64,000 nt of DNA, from NCBI RefSeq assembly GCF_014764445.1, contig NZ_CP061721.1, forward strand, positions 372,001 to 436,000. The letters run 5' to 3'. The notes beneath the pieces were generated by a model. The model was not told where the DNA came from and searched no databases. It was given only the letters and a program-made list of their open reading frames with translations. Origin of the DNA: Pseudarthrobacter sp. BIM B-2242. GTDB taxonomy: Bacteria; Actinomycetota; Actinomycetes; Actinomycetales; Micrococcaceae. Both the position numbers and the translations under genes were made by a program. This document shows, piece by piece, positions 8,218 to 15,414 of the stretch (the first letter of the stretch is position 1; each line of letters begins with the position of its first letter).

Positions 8218-8645
8218 CGTTTTACCTCACCGGGTTTCAGGGTTGGGGGGATTTCTGAGAGTGTTTCGGTGGTCTGGGGCATGCCCTTGACCGTTTTGAG
8301 TTCCTTCTTGCCCATGGAGGCCAGGATGGCGGCGATGATGCCCCAGATGACGGCGACGACGACCGCGGACCAGCCGAGTCCCATCAGCTCGCCCAGGGCG
8401 TACCAGAGGGCGATGGAGAGGAACAGCAGGACGAAGTGCCCGGCCACGCCGGCGCCGGCGAGCATGCCGCCGCCCTTGCCGGCCTTGGACCCGGACTCCT
8501 TGAGTTCGGCCTTGGCGAGTTCCACTTCCTGCCGCATCAGCGTGGACAGGTCCCGGGTGACCTCACCGAGCAGATCACCCAGCGACGTGTTGTCCGCCTT
8601 CACATGTGCCTCCGACGGAGGAGGCTCAGGAATCTGGCTGCTCAT
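8214..8645 (-). CDS. Actinobacterial Holin-X family (PF07332-like) membrane protein
   Basis: The protein (about 143 residues) has a charged helical N-terminus (LLGEVTRDLSTLMRQEVELAKAELKE) typical of the family, followed by two transmembrane helices (about residues 65-85 and 93-112) and a cytoplasmic tail. The name holin is historical: these chromosomal genes sit in stress or cell-envelope operons, not phage lysis cassettes. A GTG at 8648 is an alternative start, one codon earlier. Both overlap the upstream stop, and the stop overlaps the DUF3618 start (ATGA). Confidence 0.82.
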   Translation of the reverse strand: MSSQIPEPPPSEAHVKADNTSLGDLLGEVTRDLSTLMRQEVELAKAELKESGSKAGKGGGMLAGAGVAGHFVLLFLSIALWYALGELMGLGWSAVVVAVIWGIIAAILASMGKKELKTVKGMPQTTETLSEIPPTLKPGEVKR

Positions 8646-9667
8646 CACAGCCTGCCAGTCTGGCCGTCCGCAGAGCGGTCCCGGGTCAGGGGGTCATTGG
8701 CCATGGGATCGTCGGCGAGTTCCCGCTCCCGCAGCGGATCATCCGCGAGACGGTTGTCCGACCACGGTTCTTCCGCGAGCTGGGGGCTGTCCAGCGGACT
8801 GGCGGGGCGGGAAGGGTCACCATAGCTGCTTCCCGGAGCGCCGCCGTCGAACCCTGCCGTTGTGGTGGCCGGACCGGGCAGCTGGACCGGAGGCGGCTGG
8901 ATGGTCCCGCCGGCCGCAGGTGTATACGCACCGCCTGACGGCGTGTAGCCGCCCGGGCCTGCCGCGTGCTGGCCGCCAGTGCCCGTGTAACCGGCGGTGC
9001 CTGTGTATCCTGTGGCGGACTCCGGTGCACCTGCGCTGAGGCTGCGGGTGAGCCGCCCTGCCAGGACGCCAGCACCGGCGGCCAGAAGCAGGAAGGTGCC
9101 GGGACGCTGGCGGGCAAAGCTCTTGACCTCGTTCAGGAGCGAGCCGGGATCGCGGCCGTCGAGCCACGCAGCAACGGCGGAGGAACGGTCTGCTGCCTGG
9201 CGGACCAGATCCGAGGCAACCCCGGGCTGGTCTGATGCGCGGGCCATGGCGTGCAGCTCGTCCGAAACTGACCGCAGGCCACTGGCTACCTTCTGCTGCT
9301 GTACGCCGGCCTGATCGGTAAGGTCACTGCGTGCCTGGTACAGCAGGTCCTTGGCATTAGCCTTGGCCTCGGATGCAACGTTGGCCGCTTCCGTCTTGGC
9401 GGTCTCGGCCACGTTGTGGGCCGAATCCGCTGCGGTCCGGGCAACGTCTGCTGCCTCGCCCTTGACGGCGTCCGTTCGGGACCCGCCAACGCCGCCACCG
9501 GTGGGCGGCACAGAGGTTGCGGGCGGGGTGGAGACTCCGCCTGTCGTGGCGGCTGCGGGGAAGGTGCTGGCGCTGCGTTCTGCGGTGAAGCTTGATTCCT
9601 CTGTGGAGCCGGGAAGGCCTGAAGGAGCCGTATATGCCGAGTCCTCGGGCCGTTGGTTCTCTGTCAT
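8645..9667 (-). CDS. LEA-like membrane-anchored protein with disordered ends
   Basis: This 340-residue protein is first in the operon. Residues 1-60 are Ser/Thr/Pro/Gly-rich. Residues about 62-125 are an Ala/Lys/Glu-rich amphipathic helix like LEA or apolipoprotein repeats (AETAKTEAANVASEAKANAKD). A single hydrophobic segment (about residues 190-208, TFLLLAAGAGVLAGRL) is followed by a Gly/Tyr/Thr/Pro-rich linker and an acidic tail with the repeated phrase LADDPL/LADDPM/NDPL. I know no characterised homologue; a desiccation or membrane-stress role is inferred from composition and neighbours. The divergent promoter region contains a perfect 6-bp-arm palindrome. Confidence 0.75.
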   Translation of the reverse strand: MTENQRPEDSAYTAPSGLPGSTEESSFTAERSASTFPAAATTGGVSTPPATSVPPTGGGVGGSRTDAVKGEAADVARTAADSAHNVAETAKTEAANVASEAKANAKDLLYQARSDLTDQAGVQQQKVASGLRSVSDELHAMARASDQPGVASDLVRQAADRSSAVAAWLDGRDPGSLLNEVKSFARQRPGTFLLLAAGAGVLAGRLTRSLSAGAPESATGYTGTAGYTGTGGQHAAGPGGYTPSGGAYTPAAGGTIQPPPVQLPGPATTTAGFDGGAPGSSYGDPSRPASPLDSPQLAEEPWSDNRLADDPLRERELADDPMANDPLTRDRSADGQTGRL

Positions 9668-9731
9668 CTTCGCTCTCTCTTTCCAAAGAAGGCCGGTTGC
9701 TGATCAAGAACCAGCCATGCTGGCCGTAAAA

Positions 9732-9749
9732 TAGTAAGCATGGTTACTA
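9732..9749. promoter_or_regulatory. 18-bp palindrome between divergent stress transcripts
   Basis: TAGTAA-GCATGG-TTACTA has perfect 6-bp arms and contains TAAGCATGGTTA, a version of the motif at 2187 and 10725. It lies 65 bp before the LEA-like gene and about 120 bp before the coiled-coil gene on the other strand, so it could control both. Confidence 0.55.
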
Positions 9750-9868
9750 ATAGAACATAAGTACCCTTGGTAGTTATTTTCAAACGAGTGACCGATCAGC
9801 GGGTCCGAGCCGTCAGCCAGTCCGGTGGCGCGGGGTCCGGCCGAAGCAGATGGAAAGAGGTGGGTAGC

Positions 9869-10639
9869 TTGGACATTGCACCCTGGGTTTGGGTAATTGT
9901 GGGCGTTGTTGTTGTGGTTCTTCTGGTCGCATTCCTGGTGACGGGCCGTCGCCGCAGGGCAATGGAGCAGAAGCGTGACGAGGCGAACCGCGAAAAGGCC
10001 GCCGAAATGCGCCGGAAGGCGGAGCAGGTGGAGCTCGATGCCCGCGAGAAAGAGGCCCGGGCGAGCCGGGCCCGTGCTGACGCGGAGCAGGCCCAGGTTG
10101 ACGCCGCGCGGCTGAAGCAGGAAGCCGAGCAGAAGGCCAGCGATGCGAGAGCCCTCCGTGATGATGTGGCCAGGCAGACCGAAAAGGCCAACGCCATTGA
10201 TCCGGATGTCCACCAGGACGGGGACCGGGATTCTCGCCGGCGCGACCAGGACACACGCCAGGATCTGGGGCGGGACACCGTGCGGGACGACTCCGGCGGC
10301 GTGCGCCACGCGGAAGCCCGTCCCGGGATTGCCCCGGCATCGTCACGCACCGCGGAGGAGCAGGCCGGGGATGCTCGCGGCATGGATGCACACACGCCGG
10401 ATGCCCGCGGCATGGACGCGCACACGCCGGATGCTCGTGGCATGGATGCACACACGCCGGATGCCCGCGGCATGGACGCTCATAGCGCTGATGCGCGGTC
10501 GCGTGGCGACATCCGTGGTGACGTGACCGGTGATGGTGATTCCCGCATGGCCGGTGACACCGCCGAGCCCGCGCAGGCTGAGGATCTCCGGAGGCGCCGC
10601 GAGCGTGCCGGCCGGGACGTGCCGCCCTCCGGAATATAA
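9869..10639 (+). CDS. Single-pass membrane protein with coiled coil and DARGMDAHTP repeats
   Basis: The protein begins with one transmembrane helix (IAPWVWVIVGVVVVVLLVAF) and a short basic stop-transfer RRRR. A heptad-like Lys/Glu/Ala coiled coil of about 90 residues follows (KRDEANREKAAEMRRKAEQ). The rest is a hydrophilic, probably disordered tail rich in Asp and Arg that includes four 10-residue repeats. The TTG at 9869 has GGAAAGAGG eight bases upstream. A GTG at 9860 is the alternative, and the open frame further 5' has no better start. The fold suggests a membrane-tethered scaffold. The function is unknown, but it shares a divergent promoter with the stress operon. Confidence 0.72.
   Translation: MDIAPWVWVIVGVVVVVLLVAFLVTGRRRRAMEQKRDEANREKAAEMRRKAEQVELDAREKEARASRARADAEQAQVDAARLKQEAEQKASDARALRDDVARQTEKANAIDPDVHQDGDRDSRRRDQDTRQDLGRDTVRDDSGGVRHAEARPGIAPASSRTAEEQAGDARGMDAHTPDARGMDAHTPDARGMDAHTPDARGMDAHSADARSRGDIRGDVTGDGDSRMAGDTAEPAQAEDLRRRRERAGRDVPPSGI
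10370..10489 (+). repeat. Four tandem 30-bp repeats encoding DARGMDAHTP
   Basis: Four in-frame 30-bp units begin gatgctcgcggcatgga and variants. The first three end in cacacgccg, and the last diverges to HSA. Neighbouring units differ mainly at third codon positions, so the peptide is conserved while the DNA drifts. Confidence 0.9.
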
Positions 10640-10650
10640 CAAGCCCCGGT

Positions 10651-10711
10651 GCCGGTTCACGACCGGCCGGCCGGCTGGTAAATGCCAGGCTGTCCGGCCG
10701 GTCGAACCGGC
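10651..10711 (+). terminator. Long GC-rich hairpin after the coiled-coil gene
   Basis: GCCGGTTCacGACCGGCCGG at 10651-10670 pairs with CCGGCCGGTCGAACCGGC at 10694-10711, interrupted only by a two-base bulge. It lies between the coiled-coil gene and the sigma-gene promoter region and probably ends the upstream transcript. Confidence 0.65.
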
Positions 10712-10724
10712 GAAGCATTGTTTA

Positions 10725-10738
10725 ATAAGCAGGCTTAT
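10725..10738. promoter_or_regulatory. Palindrome ATAAGCAGGCTTAT upstream of the sigma gene
   Basis: Perfect 5-bp arms ATAAG/CTTAT flank CAGG, 62 bp before the sigma start. It matches the motif before dps (2187) and between the stress transcripts (9732). It may be an operator or part of a promoter that ties the sigma gene to its regulon. Confidence 0.5.
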
Positions 10739-10800
10739 GATTTCCTACTGCTAAGTCTTGCCGCAGGCTTTCGGACCCAGACCCGAAGGAACCGCCGACA

Positions 10801-11808
10801 ATGCCTGAATACCTCGCCGTGCTTGCCGGAGCTACCGCTTCTGTCCGTCTGCTCCCCGCAGGTGTGCCACCGGAGCTGACCCTGCAGCAGCCCCCGGACC
10901 AGTCTGCGCAGCCGTCACAGCAGCCCCCGGACCAGTCCGCGCAGCACCCGCAGGAACCGGAGGCTGCACGCCCAACCGCCACAGGCGGGAGGCTGCGGCA
11001 GGCGTTTGAAAACGACCTGGTCCTGGATTACCTGGATCTCGCCGAAGCACTGGCTGCCCGCTTTGAAGCCCGCGGCCGGGAGCGGGCAGACCTCAACCAG
11101 GTGGCTTATCTTGGCCTCGTGAAGGCCGCCCGGGGCTTCGACCGGAGCAAGGGACACAGTTTTCCCGCCTACGCCGCCCCCACCATCACCGGCGAACTGA
11201 AGCGCTATCTACGGGACCGCAGCTGGATGGTCCGGCCGCCGCGGAACATCCAGGATCTGCGCTCGCAACTTTTCCGCGTCGAACCGGAGCTGGCCCAGGA
11301 GCTGGGACGCAATCCCACTGTTTCCGAACTTGCCGGGCACCTGGGGGTCGGAGCGGATGAGGTGCGGGAGGCCATCAATGCCTCCAGCAGTCTCCGCCCG
11401 GACTCGCTCGATGCCGTCCCGCCCCACGGCGGGGCGCTGCCTGTGTCAGAGATGCTGGCCTGTTCGGACATGCCCCTTGAACGGCTGGAGGAGCTCTCCT
11501 GCCTGCGTGAGGCCATGCAGGAGCTGGACGCGGCTGACCGGGAGTTGTTGTACCGCCGGTACTTCTGCGAGGAGACGCAGGTGGAACTCGGCAAGCGGCT
11601 CGGAATGTCGCAGATGCAGGTTTCACGCCGTCTGGCCCGCGTGCTGGTGGACCTCCAGCACAGGCTGCAGGACAGCAGTCATTGCGCCCCTGTCAGCTCA
11701 GCCGCGGCCGAGAGCACATCGTCCACTGTCACTCCCAAAAGGGCCGGGTCCGGGCTGTCCGCGAAGGGGTCCCCGCGGCGCAACCCGTCCCGCGTCAACA
11801 CCACGTGA
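10801..11808 (+). CDS. SigB/SigF-type alternative sigma factor
   Basis: This 335-residue sigma-70 family protein has region 2 (DLNQVAYLGLVKAARGFD, FPAYAAPTITGELKRYLRD), region 3 (RNPTVSELAGHLGVGADEV) and region 4 (YRRYFCEETQVELGKRLGMSQMQVSRRLARVL), the order and spacing of the SigB/SigF/SigG stress class. Two additions are unusual: a Gln/Pro-rich N-terminal extension with a duplicated QQPPDQSAQ, and a Ser/Thr/basic tail of about 50 residues after region 4. That tail overlaps the end of the convergent GT9 gene by 130 bp. No anti-sigma or anti-anti-sigma gene is adjacent. It probably directs stress genes, perhaps those nearby. Confidence 0.88.
   Translation: MPEYLAVLAGATASVRLLPAGVPPELTLQQPPDQSAQPSQQPPDQSAQHPQEPEAARPTATGGRLRQAFENDLVLDYLDLAEALAARFEARGRERADLNQVAYLGLVKAARGFDRSKGHSFPAYAAPTITGELKRYLRDRSWMVRPPRNIQDLRSQLFRVEPELAQELGRNPTVSELAGHLGVGADEVREAINASSSLRPDSLDAVPPHGGALPVSEMLACSDMPLERLEELSCLREAMQELDAADRELLYRRYFCEETQVELGKRLGMSQMQVSRRLARVLVDLQHRLQDSSHCAPVSSAAAESTSSTVTPKRAGSGLSAKGSPRRNPSRVNTT
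10885..10950 (+). repeat. Two 33-bp tandem repeats in the sigma factor N-terminus
   Basis: Two units starting cagcagcccccggaccagt encode QQPPDQSAQPS and QQPPDQSAQHP. They lie before the conserved sigma region and lengthen the disordered N-terminal extension. Confidence 0.85.
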
Positions 11809-12632
11809 GGCCCGGGCGGCGGACCCCAGCGGTCCGGACCCACCGGCCCGAAAAGCACAACGGACGGCCGTGCGTAGGCGGAGGCCAGATGGGCTGCGCC
11901 GGTGTCTGCCGAGATCACCAGCCTCGCTTCGGCTATGCAGGCCGCAAACTCCCGCAGCTCCAGCTGTCCTGCCAGCACGGCGCTGCCCGGCAGCCCGGCC
12001 TGGCGGCAGATGTCCCGGGCGCGTGGCCGCTCGCGGGTGCTCCCCGTGAAAATTACGCGGTGGCCGCCGTCGGAAAGGCGCCGGGCTACCAAGGCAAAGC
12101 GCTCGGCAGGCCAGAGCCTGCTGGCAAAAGCGGCGCCCACATGGATGACAGTGGCGGCGGGGAAAGGCGTGGCGGCGGAGGGCATGTTCAATGCGCCGTC
12201 CCGGGGGTCGGCATCGATTCCATGCCACTGCACCAGCCGCGTCCAGCGCAGCCGCTCATTCATGTCCTCAACCCATTCCGGCCCGTCCAGCCCGCTGCCC
12301 CGGTGCGCCATGATGGCCCGGGGTCCTGCTGCCTGCAGGACGGCAGTGCTTTGCGGGCCTTTGCCGTGCAGGTTGACGGCGATGTCCACCCCGCCCCCCG
12401 GTACGGGAAGAACATCGTCCAGCCCGCGCAGGGGCAGCAGTTCGTAGCCGCCAACCAGCGTCACGGCGTCGGCCAGCCATGCGGGACCGGCATACAGCAA
12501 ACGGTGGTCCGGAAAAGACCTTTGGATCGCGTGCAGGGCGGGCACGGCAACCAGGAGATCCCCGAGTCCGAGGGCGCGGAGGACCAGAAGCTGAGGGCGG
12601 GCGCTGCCGCGTCCCTCGTGGTGATGGCCCAT
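11679..12632 (-). CDS. GT9 (ADP-heptose:LPS heptosyltransferase-like) glycosyltransferase
   Basis: The protein (about 317 residues) shows the GT9/GT-B pattern: LRALGLGDLLVAVPALHAI at the N-terminus, VIHVGAAFASRLWPAERFA at the start of the donor domain, and VISADTGAAHLASAYARPSVVLFGP at the nucleotide-sugar site. Family members move heptose or related sugars from ADP- or other NDP-donors. I chose the ATG at 12632, which has AGGCGG just before it; one 18 codons earlier is possible. It faces the sigma factor gene and overlaps its 3' end by 130 bp. It is divergent from the GmhB-like gene that opens the heptose operon. Confidence 0.85.
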   Translation of the reverse strand: MGHHHEGRGSARPQLLVLRALGLGDLLVAVPALHAIQRSFPDHRLLYAGPAWLADAVTLVGGYELLPLRGLDDVLPVPGGGVDIAVNLHGKGPQSTAVLQAAGPRAIMAHRGSGLDGPEWVEDMNERLRWTRLVQWHGIDADPRDGALNMPSAATPFPAATVIHVGAAFASRLWPAERFALVARRLSDGGHRVIFTGSTRERPRARDICRQAGLPGSAVLAGQLELREFAACIAEARLVISADTGAAHLASAYARPSVVLFGPVGPDRWGPPPGPHVVLTRDGLRRGDPFADSPDPALLGVTVDDVLSAAAELTGAQ

Positions 12633-12764
12633 CCGCCTGCCTTCCGCCTGGGTCCAGCTGAGCGTGCGGCCCGTATGTCTCCCCAAGCCGTGTCAAAGGA
12701 TTCTATTCCGTGGAAATGCCGGCTGGCCTGTTTAGGGACTGCTGCGCGGGGGAACTACGTCCGT

Positions 12765-13301
12765 ATGGGAAGCTCCGAAACGCCGCAGCTCAGGGCTGTT
12801 CTGTTCGATCGGGACGGAACCCTGGTGGTTGACGTGCCCTACAACGGGGACCCCGGCCTGGTCCGGGCCATGCCGGGAGCAAAAGGCGTGCTCGATTCAC
12901 TGCGGGCCAGGGGGCTGGCGGTAGGAGTGCTCAGCAACCAGTCCGGCGTGGCGAGGGGCCTCCTGACAGCGGCGGACGTGGCCGGCGTCAACGCGAGGGT
13001 GGAGGAACTCCTGGGCCCCTTCGATGTGTGGGAGGTGTGCCCCCATGCTGAGTCGGACGGCTGTGCCTGCCGAAAGCCGGCCCCCGGTATGGTGCACAGC
13101 GCCTGCCGGCGGCTGGGCATCAGCGCGTTTGAGGCGGCGCTCATCGGCGACATCGGAAGCGACGTCCGCGCGGCAGAGGCGGCGGGGGCCCGGGGAGTGC
13201 TGGTACCCACGCCGGTCACGAGGCCGCAGGAGATCACCGAAGCGAAACTGGTGGCGCAGGACCTTGCCGGGGCCGTTGAGCTGCTGCTGGAGGGGTCATG
13301 A
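12765..13301 (+). CDS. gmhB: HAD-IIIA phosphatase, D-glycero-D-manno-heptose 1,7-bisphosphatase-like
   Basis: The 178-residue protein carries the HAD motifs in order: motif I LFDRDGTLVVDVPYNGDP, motif II LSNQSGVARG, the GmhB-type zinc-loop Cys (CPHAESDGCACRKPAPGM) and motif III/IV IGDIGSDVRAAEAAG. GmhB removes the C7 phosphate from heptose 1,7-bisphosphate during nucleotide-heptose synthesis. It begins a run of seven genes on the plus strand, and its stop overlaps the next start (ATGA). With the GmhA- and HldE-like genes downstream, the assignment to heptose metabolism is strong. A histidinol-phosphatase-like role is the main alternative on sequence alone. Confidence 0.82.
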   Translation: MGSSETPQLRAVLFDRDGTLVVDVPYNGDPGLVRAMPGAKGVLDSLRARGLAVGVLSNQSGVARGLLTAADVAGVNARVEELLGPFDVWEVCPHAESDGCACRKPAPGMVHSACRRLGISAFEAALIGDIGSDVRAAEAAGARGVLVPTPVTRPQEITEAKLVAQDLAGAVELLLEGS

Positions 13302-14389
13302 CGGGCCGCGTCCTGGTGGCACGGCTGGACAGCCTGGGCGATGTCCTGCTGGCCGGCCCGGCTGTGCGTGCCGTGGCCAGTGGCCGCCAGCCCGACGGCA
13401 GCAGGCCCAACCATGTGGTGATGCTGTGCGGCCGCCAGGGTGAGGCGGCCGCGTCCCTGCTGCCCGGAGTGGGGGAAGTCTACAGCTGGGACAGCCCGTG
13501 GATCATGAATCCAGCGCCGAAGATGACGGGCCCGCACGCCGACCGGCTGATTGAGTATGTGCGGAATTCCAGGATTGCCGAGGCCGTCATCCTGACCTCG
13601 TTCCATCAGTCCCCGCTGCCCCTCGCCCTCCTGCTGCGGCTCGCAGGAGTAGAACGGATCACTGGCGTTTCCACGGATTACGCGGGCTCCCTTCTTGATA
13701 TCCGGCTCAGACCGGGGGAGGACCTTCCGGAGGACCAGCCGGAGCCGGAACGGGCGCTGCAGATAGCGCGGGCGGCCGGCTTCCCGCTGCCGGCGGGCGA
13801 CGACGGCAAGCTGCGGATACTGCCCGTCCCCGACGTGTCCGGGCTGGTGGGCGACCGACCTTACGTGGTGGTCCACCCCGGAGCAGCCGTGCCGGCCCGC
13901 GCCTGGCCGCCGCTCCACCACGCCGCCGCCGTCGAACTCCTGGCCGGGGCAGGGCGCCGTGTGGTGGTGACCGGCGGCCCGGCGGAAACCTCCCTCACCG
14001 CCACCGTGGCAGGGCCTTCCGCCCTCGATTTGGGCGGCCGCACGGACCTTCGCACCTTGGCCGGGGTCCTTGCCGGAGCGGAAGCGGTTGTGGTTGGAAA
14101 TACCGGACCAGCCCATCTGGCCGCAGCCGTGGGAACCCCTGTTGCCTGCCTCTTTTCCCCGGTGGTCCCTGCTGTGCGCTGGGCCCCTTACGGCGTACCC
14201 CTGGAACTACTTGGCGATCAGAACGCCGCGTGCCGCCTGACCCGGGCCAGGATCTGCCCCGTTCCCGGACATCCCTGCCTGGATTCAGTGTCACCGGAAG
14301 ACGTAATGCGGGCGGTGGAGCGCCTGATTGGCGGCGTCTCCTCGCTCAGCACCCGCCTCAGCACCCGGAGAAAGGACCGCAGCCGATGA
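13298..14389 (+). CDS. GT9 heptosyltransferase-like glycosyltransferase
   Basis: The 363-residue protein has the GT9 landmarks RLDSLGDVLLAGPAVRAV, VVVHPGAAVPARAWPPLHHAA and AVVVGNTGPAHLAAAVGTPVACLFSP. It is coupled to gmhB upstream (ATGA) and to the next glycosyltransferase downstream (ATGA). The C-terminal 20 residues are a Ser/Arg-rich extension. It is the second of three GT9 enzymes here, so the product glycan may contain more than one heptose or heptose-like unit. Confidence 0.86.
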   Translation: MTGRVLVARLDSLGDVLLAGPAVRAVASGRQPDGSRPNHVVMLCGRQGEAAASLLPGVGEVYSWDSPWIMNPAPKMTGPHADRLIEYVRNSRIAEAVILTSFHQSPLPLALLLRLAGVERITGVSTDYAGSLLDIRLRPGEDLPEDQPEPERALQIARAAGFPLPAGDDGKLRILPVPDVSGLVGDRPYVVVHPGAAVPARAWPPLHHAAAVELLAGAGRRVVVTGGPAETSLTATVAGPSALDLGGRTDLRTLAGVLAGAEAVVVGNTGPAHLAAAVGTPVACLFSPVVPAVRWAPYGVPLELLGDQNAACRLTRARICPVPGHPCLDSVSPEDVMRAVERLIGGVSSLSTRLSTRRKDRSR

Positions 14390-15414
14390 GGATCCTCTTG
14401 TGGCACGTGCACGGATCCTGGACAGATGCCTTTGTCCGCGGCCGGCATGAGTATCTCCTGCCAGTACTTCCCGGGGGCGGCCCTTGGGGGCTGGGACTGG
14501 CAGGCAGGGACTGGCCTGACTCAGTCCGGGAAGTGTCGCTGGCCGGCCTCGACGCCGGCGAGGTGGACGCCGTCGTGCTTCAACGTCCGGAGGAAATCGA
14601 GGAGGTGACTGCCCGCCTGGGCCGGCGCCCCGGCGTCGACCTCCCGGCGGTGTTCCTGGAACACAACACGCCCAAGGGGAACTTTCCATTCACCCGGCAC
14701 CCGCTCGCCGACCAGGACAGCATTCCCGTTGTGCACGTGACCCACTTCAACAAGCTCGCCTGGGATACCGGCTGGGCCCCCTCGCTGGTGGTGGAACACG
14801 GCATCCCGGACCCGGGTCAGCTCTATACCGGCGAACTGCCGGAACTGGCCGTCGTGGTGAACGAGCCCGTGCGCCGCGGCCGCGTGACCGGAACCGATCT
14901 GTTGCCGGCTTTCGCCGCCGCGGCCCCGGTCCATGTGTTCGGCATGAAAACCGAGGGACTCGCCGCAGCCGCAGGCTTCGAGAATGCCCGGCTCCGGATC
15001 CGCGGTGACCTTAAGACCCGCGAGCTCCACCGCGAAATGGCCCGCTGCCGTGTCTACGTCCACCCCATGCGCTGGACATCGCTGGGTCTGTCCCTCCTGG
15101 AAGCGATGCACCTGGGTATGCCGGTGGTTGCCCTCGCCACGACCGAAGCGGCCCGGGCCGTGCCGCCGGAAGCCGGGGCAGTATCCACTGATGTGGACGA
15201 ACTGCTCCGCGCCGCCAGGCGTCTGCTCGCCAACCCGGAAGAAGCCCGACGGCGGGGCGTCGCCGCCAGGGAGGCCGCTTTGGCCCGCTACAGCCTGGGG
15301 AGGTTCCTGGACGACTGGGACACGCTGCTTGCGGACCTCCTGCCCGGGGACCCCGGTATTGAACGTCTCGAAGAGCAGATCCTCGTCCCGGCGCCAGAAA
15401 GGAAAAACCTATGA
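14386..15414 (+). CDS. Glycosyltransferase, GT4-like C-terminal domain
   Basis: The 342-residue protein is GT-B-like. The N-terminal half is divergent (MRILLWHVHGSWTDAFV, FLEHNTPKGNFPF). The C-terminal half keeps the GT1/GT4 donor-site pattern (VYVHPMRWTSLGLSLLEAM, GMPVVALATTEAARAVP) and a helix (SLGRFLDDWDTLL). No signal or membrane segment is present. The start at 14386 overlaps the preceding stop, and the family N-terminus begins there. It probably adds a sugar to the same glycan as its neighbours. Donor and acceptor are unknown. Confidence 0.78.
   Translation: MRILLWHVHGSWTDAFVRGRHEYLLPVLPGGGPWGLGLAGRDWPDSVREVSLAGLDAGEVDAVVLQRPEEIEEVTARLGRRPGVDLPAVFLEHNTPKGNFPFTRHPLADQDSIPVVHVTHFNKLAWDTGWAPSLVVEHGIPDPGQLYTGELPELAVVVNEPVRRGRVTGTDLLPAFAAAAPVHVFGMKTEGLAAAAGFENARLRIRGDLKTRELHREMARCRVYVHPMRWTSLGLSLLEAMHLGMPVVALATTEAARAVPPEAGAVSTDVDELLRAARRLLANPEEARRRGVAAREAALARYSLGRFLDDWDTLLADLLPGDPGIERLEEQILVPAPERKNL

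Noticed and set aside
8214..8645. Prophage lysis gene suggested by the holin family name
   Set aside because: There are no phage genes nearby. The Holin-X family is a chromosomal envelope or stress family in actinobacteria, and it sits with a DUF3618 gene.
10370..10489. The 30-bp repeats as a CRISPR array
   Set aside because: The units are tandem with no spacers, are in frame and encode a repeated peptide. No cas genes are present.
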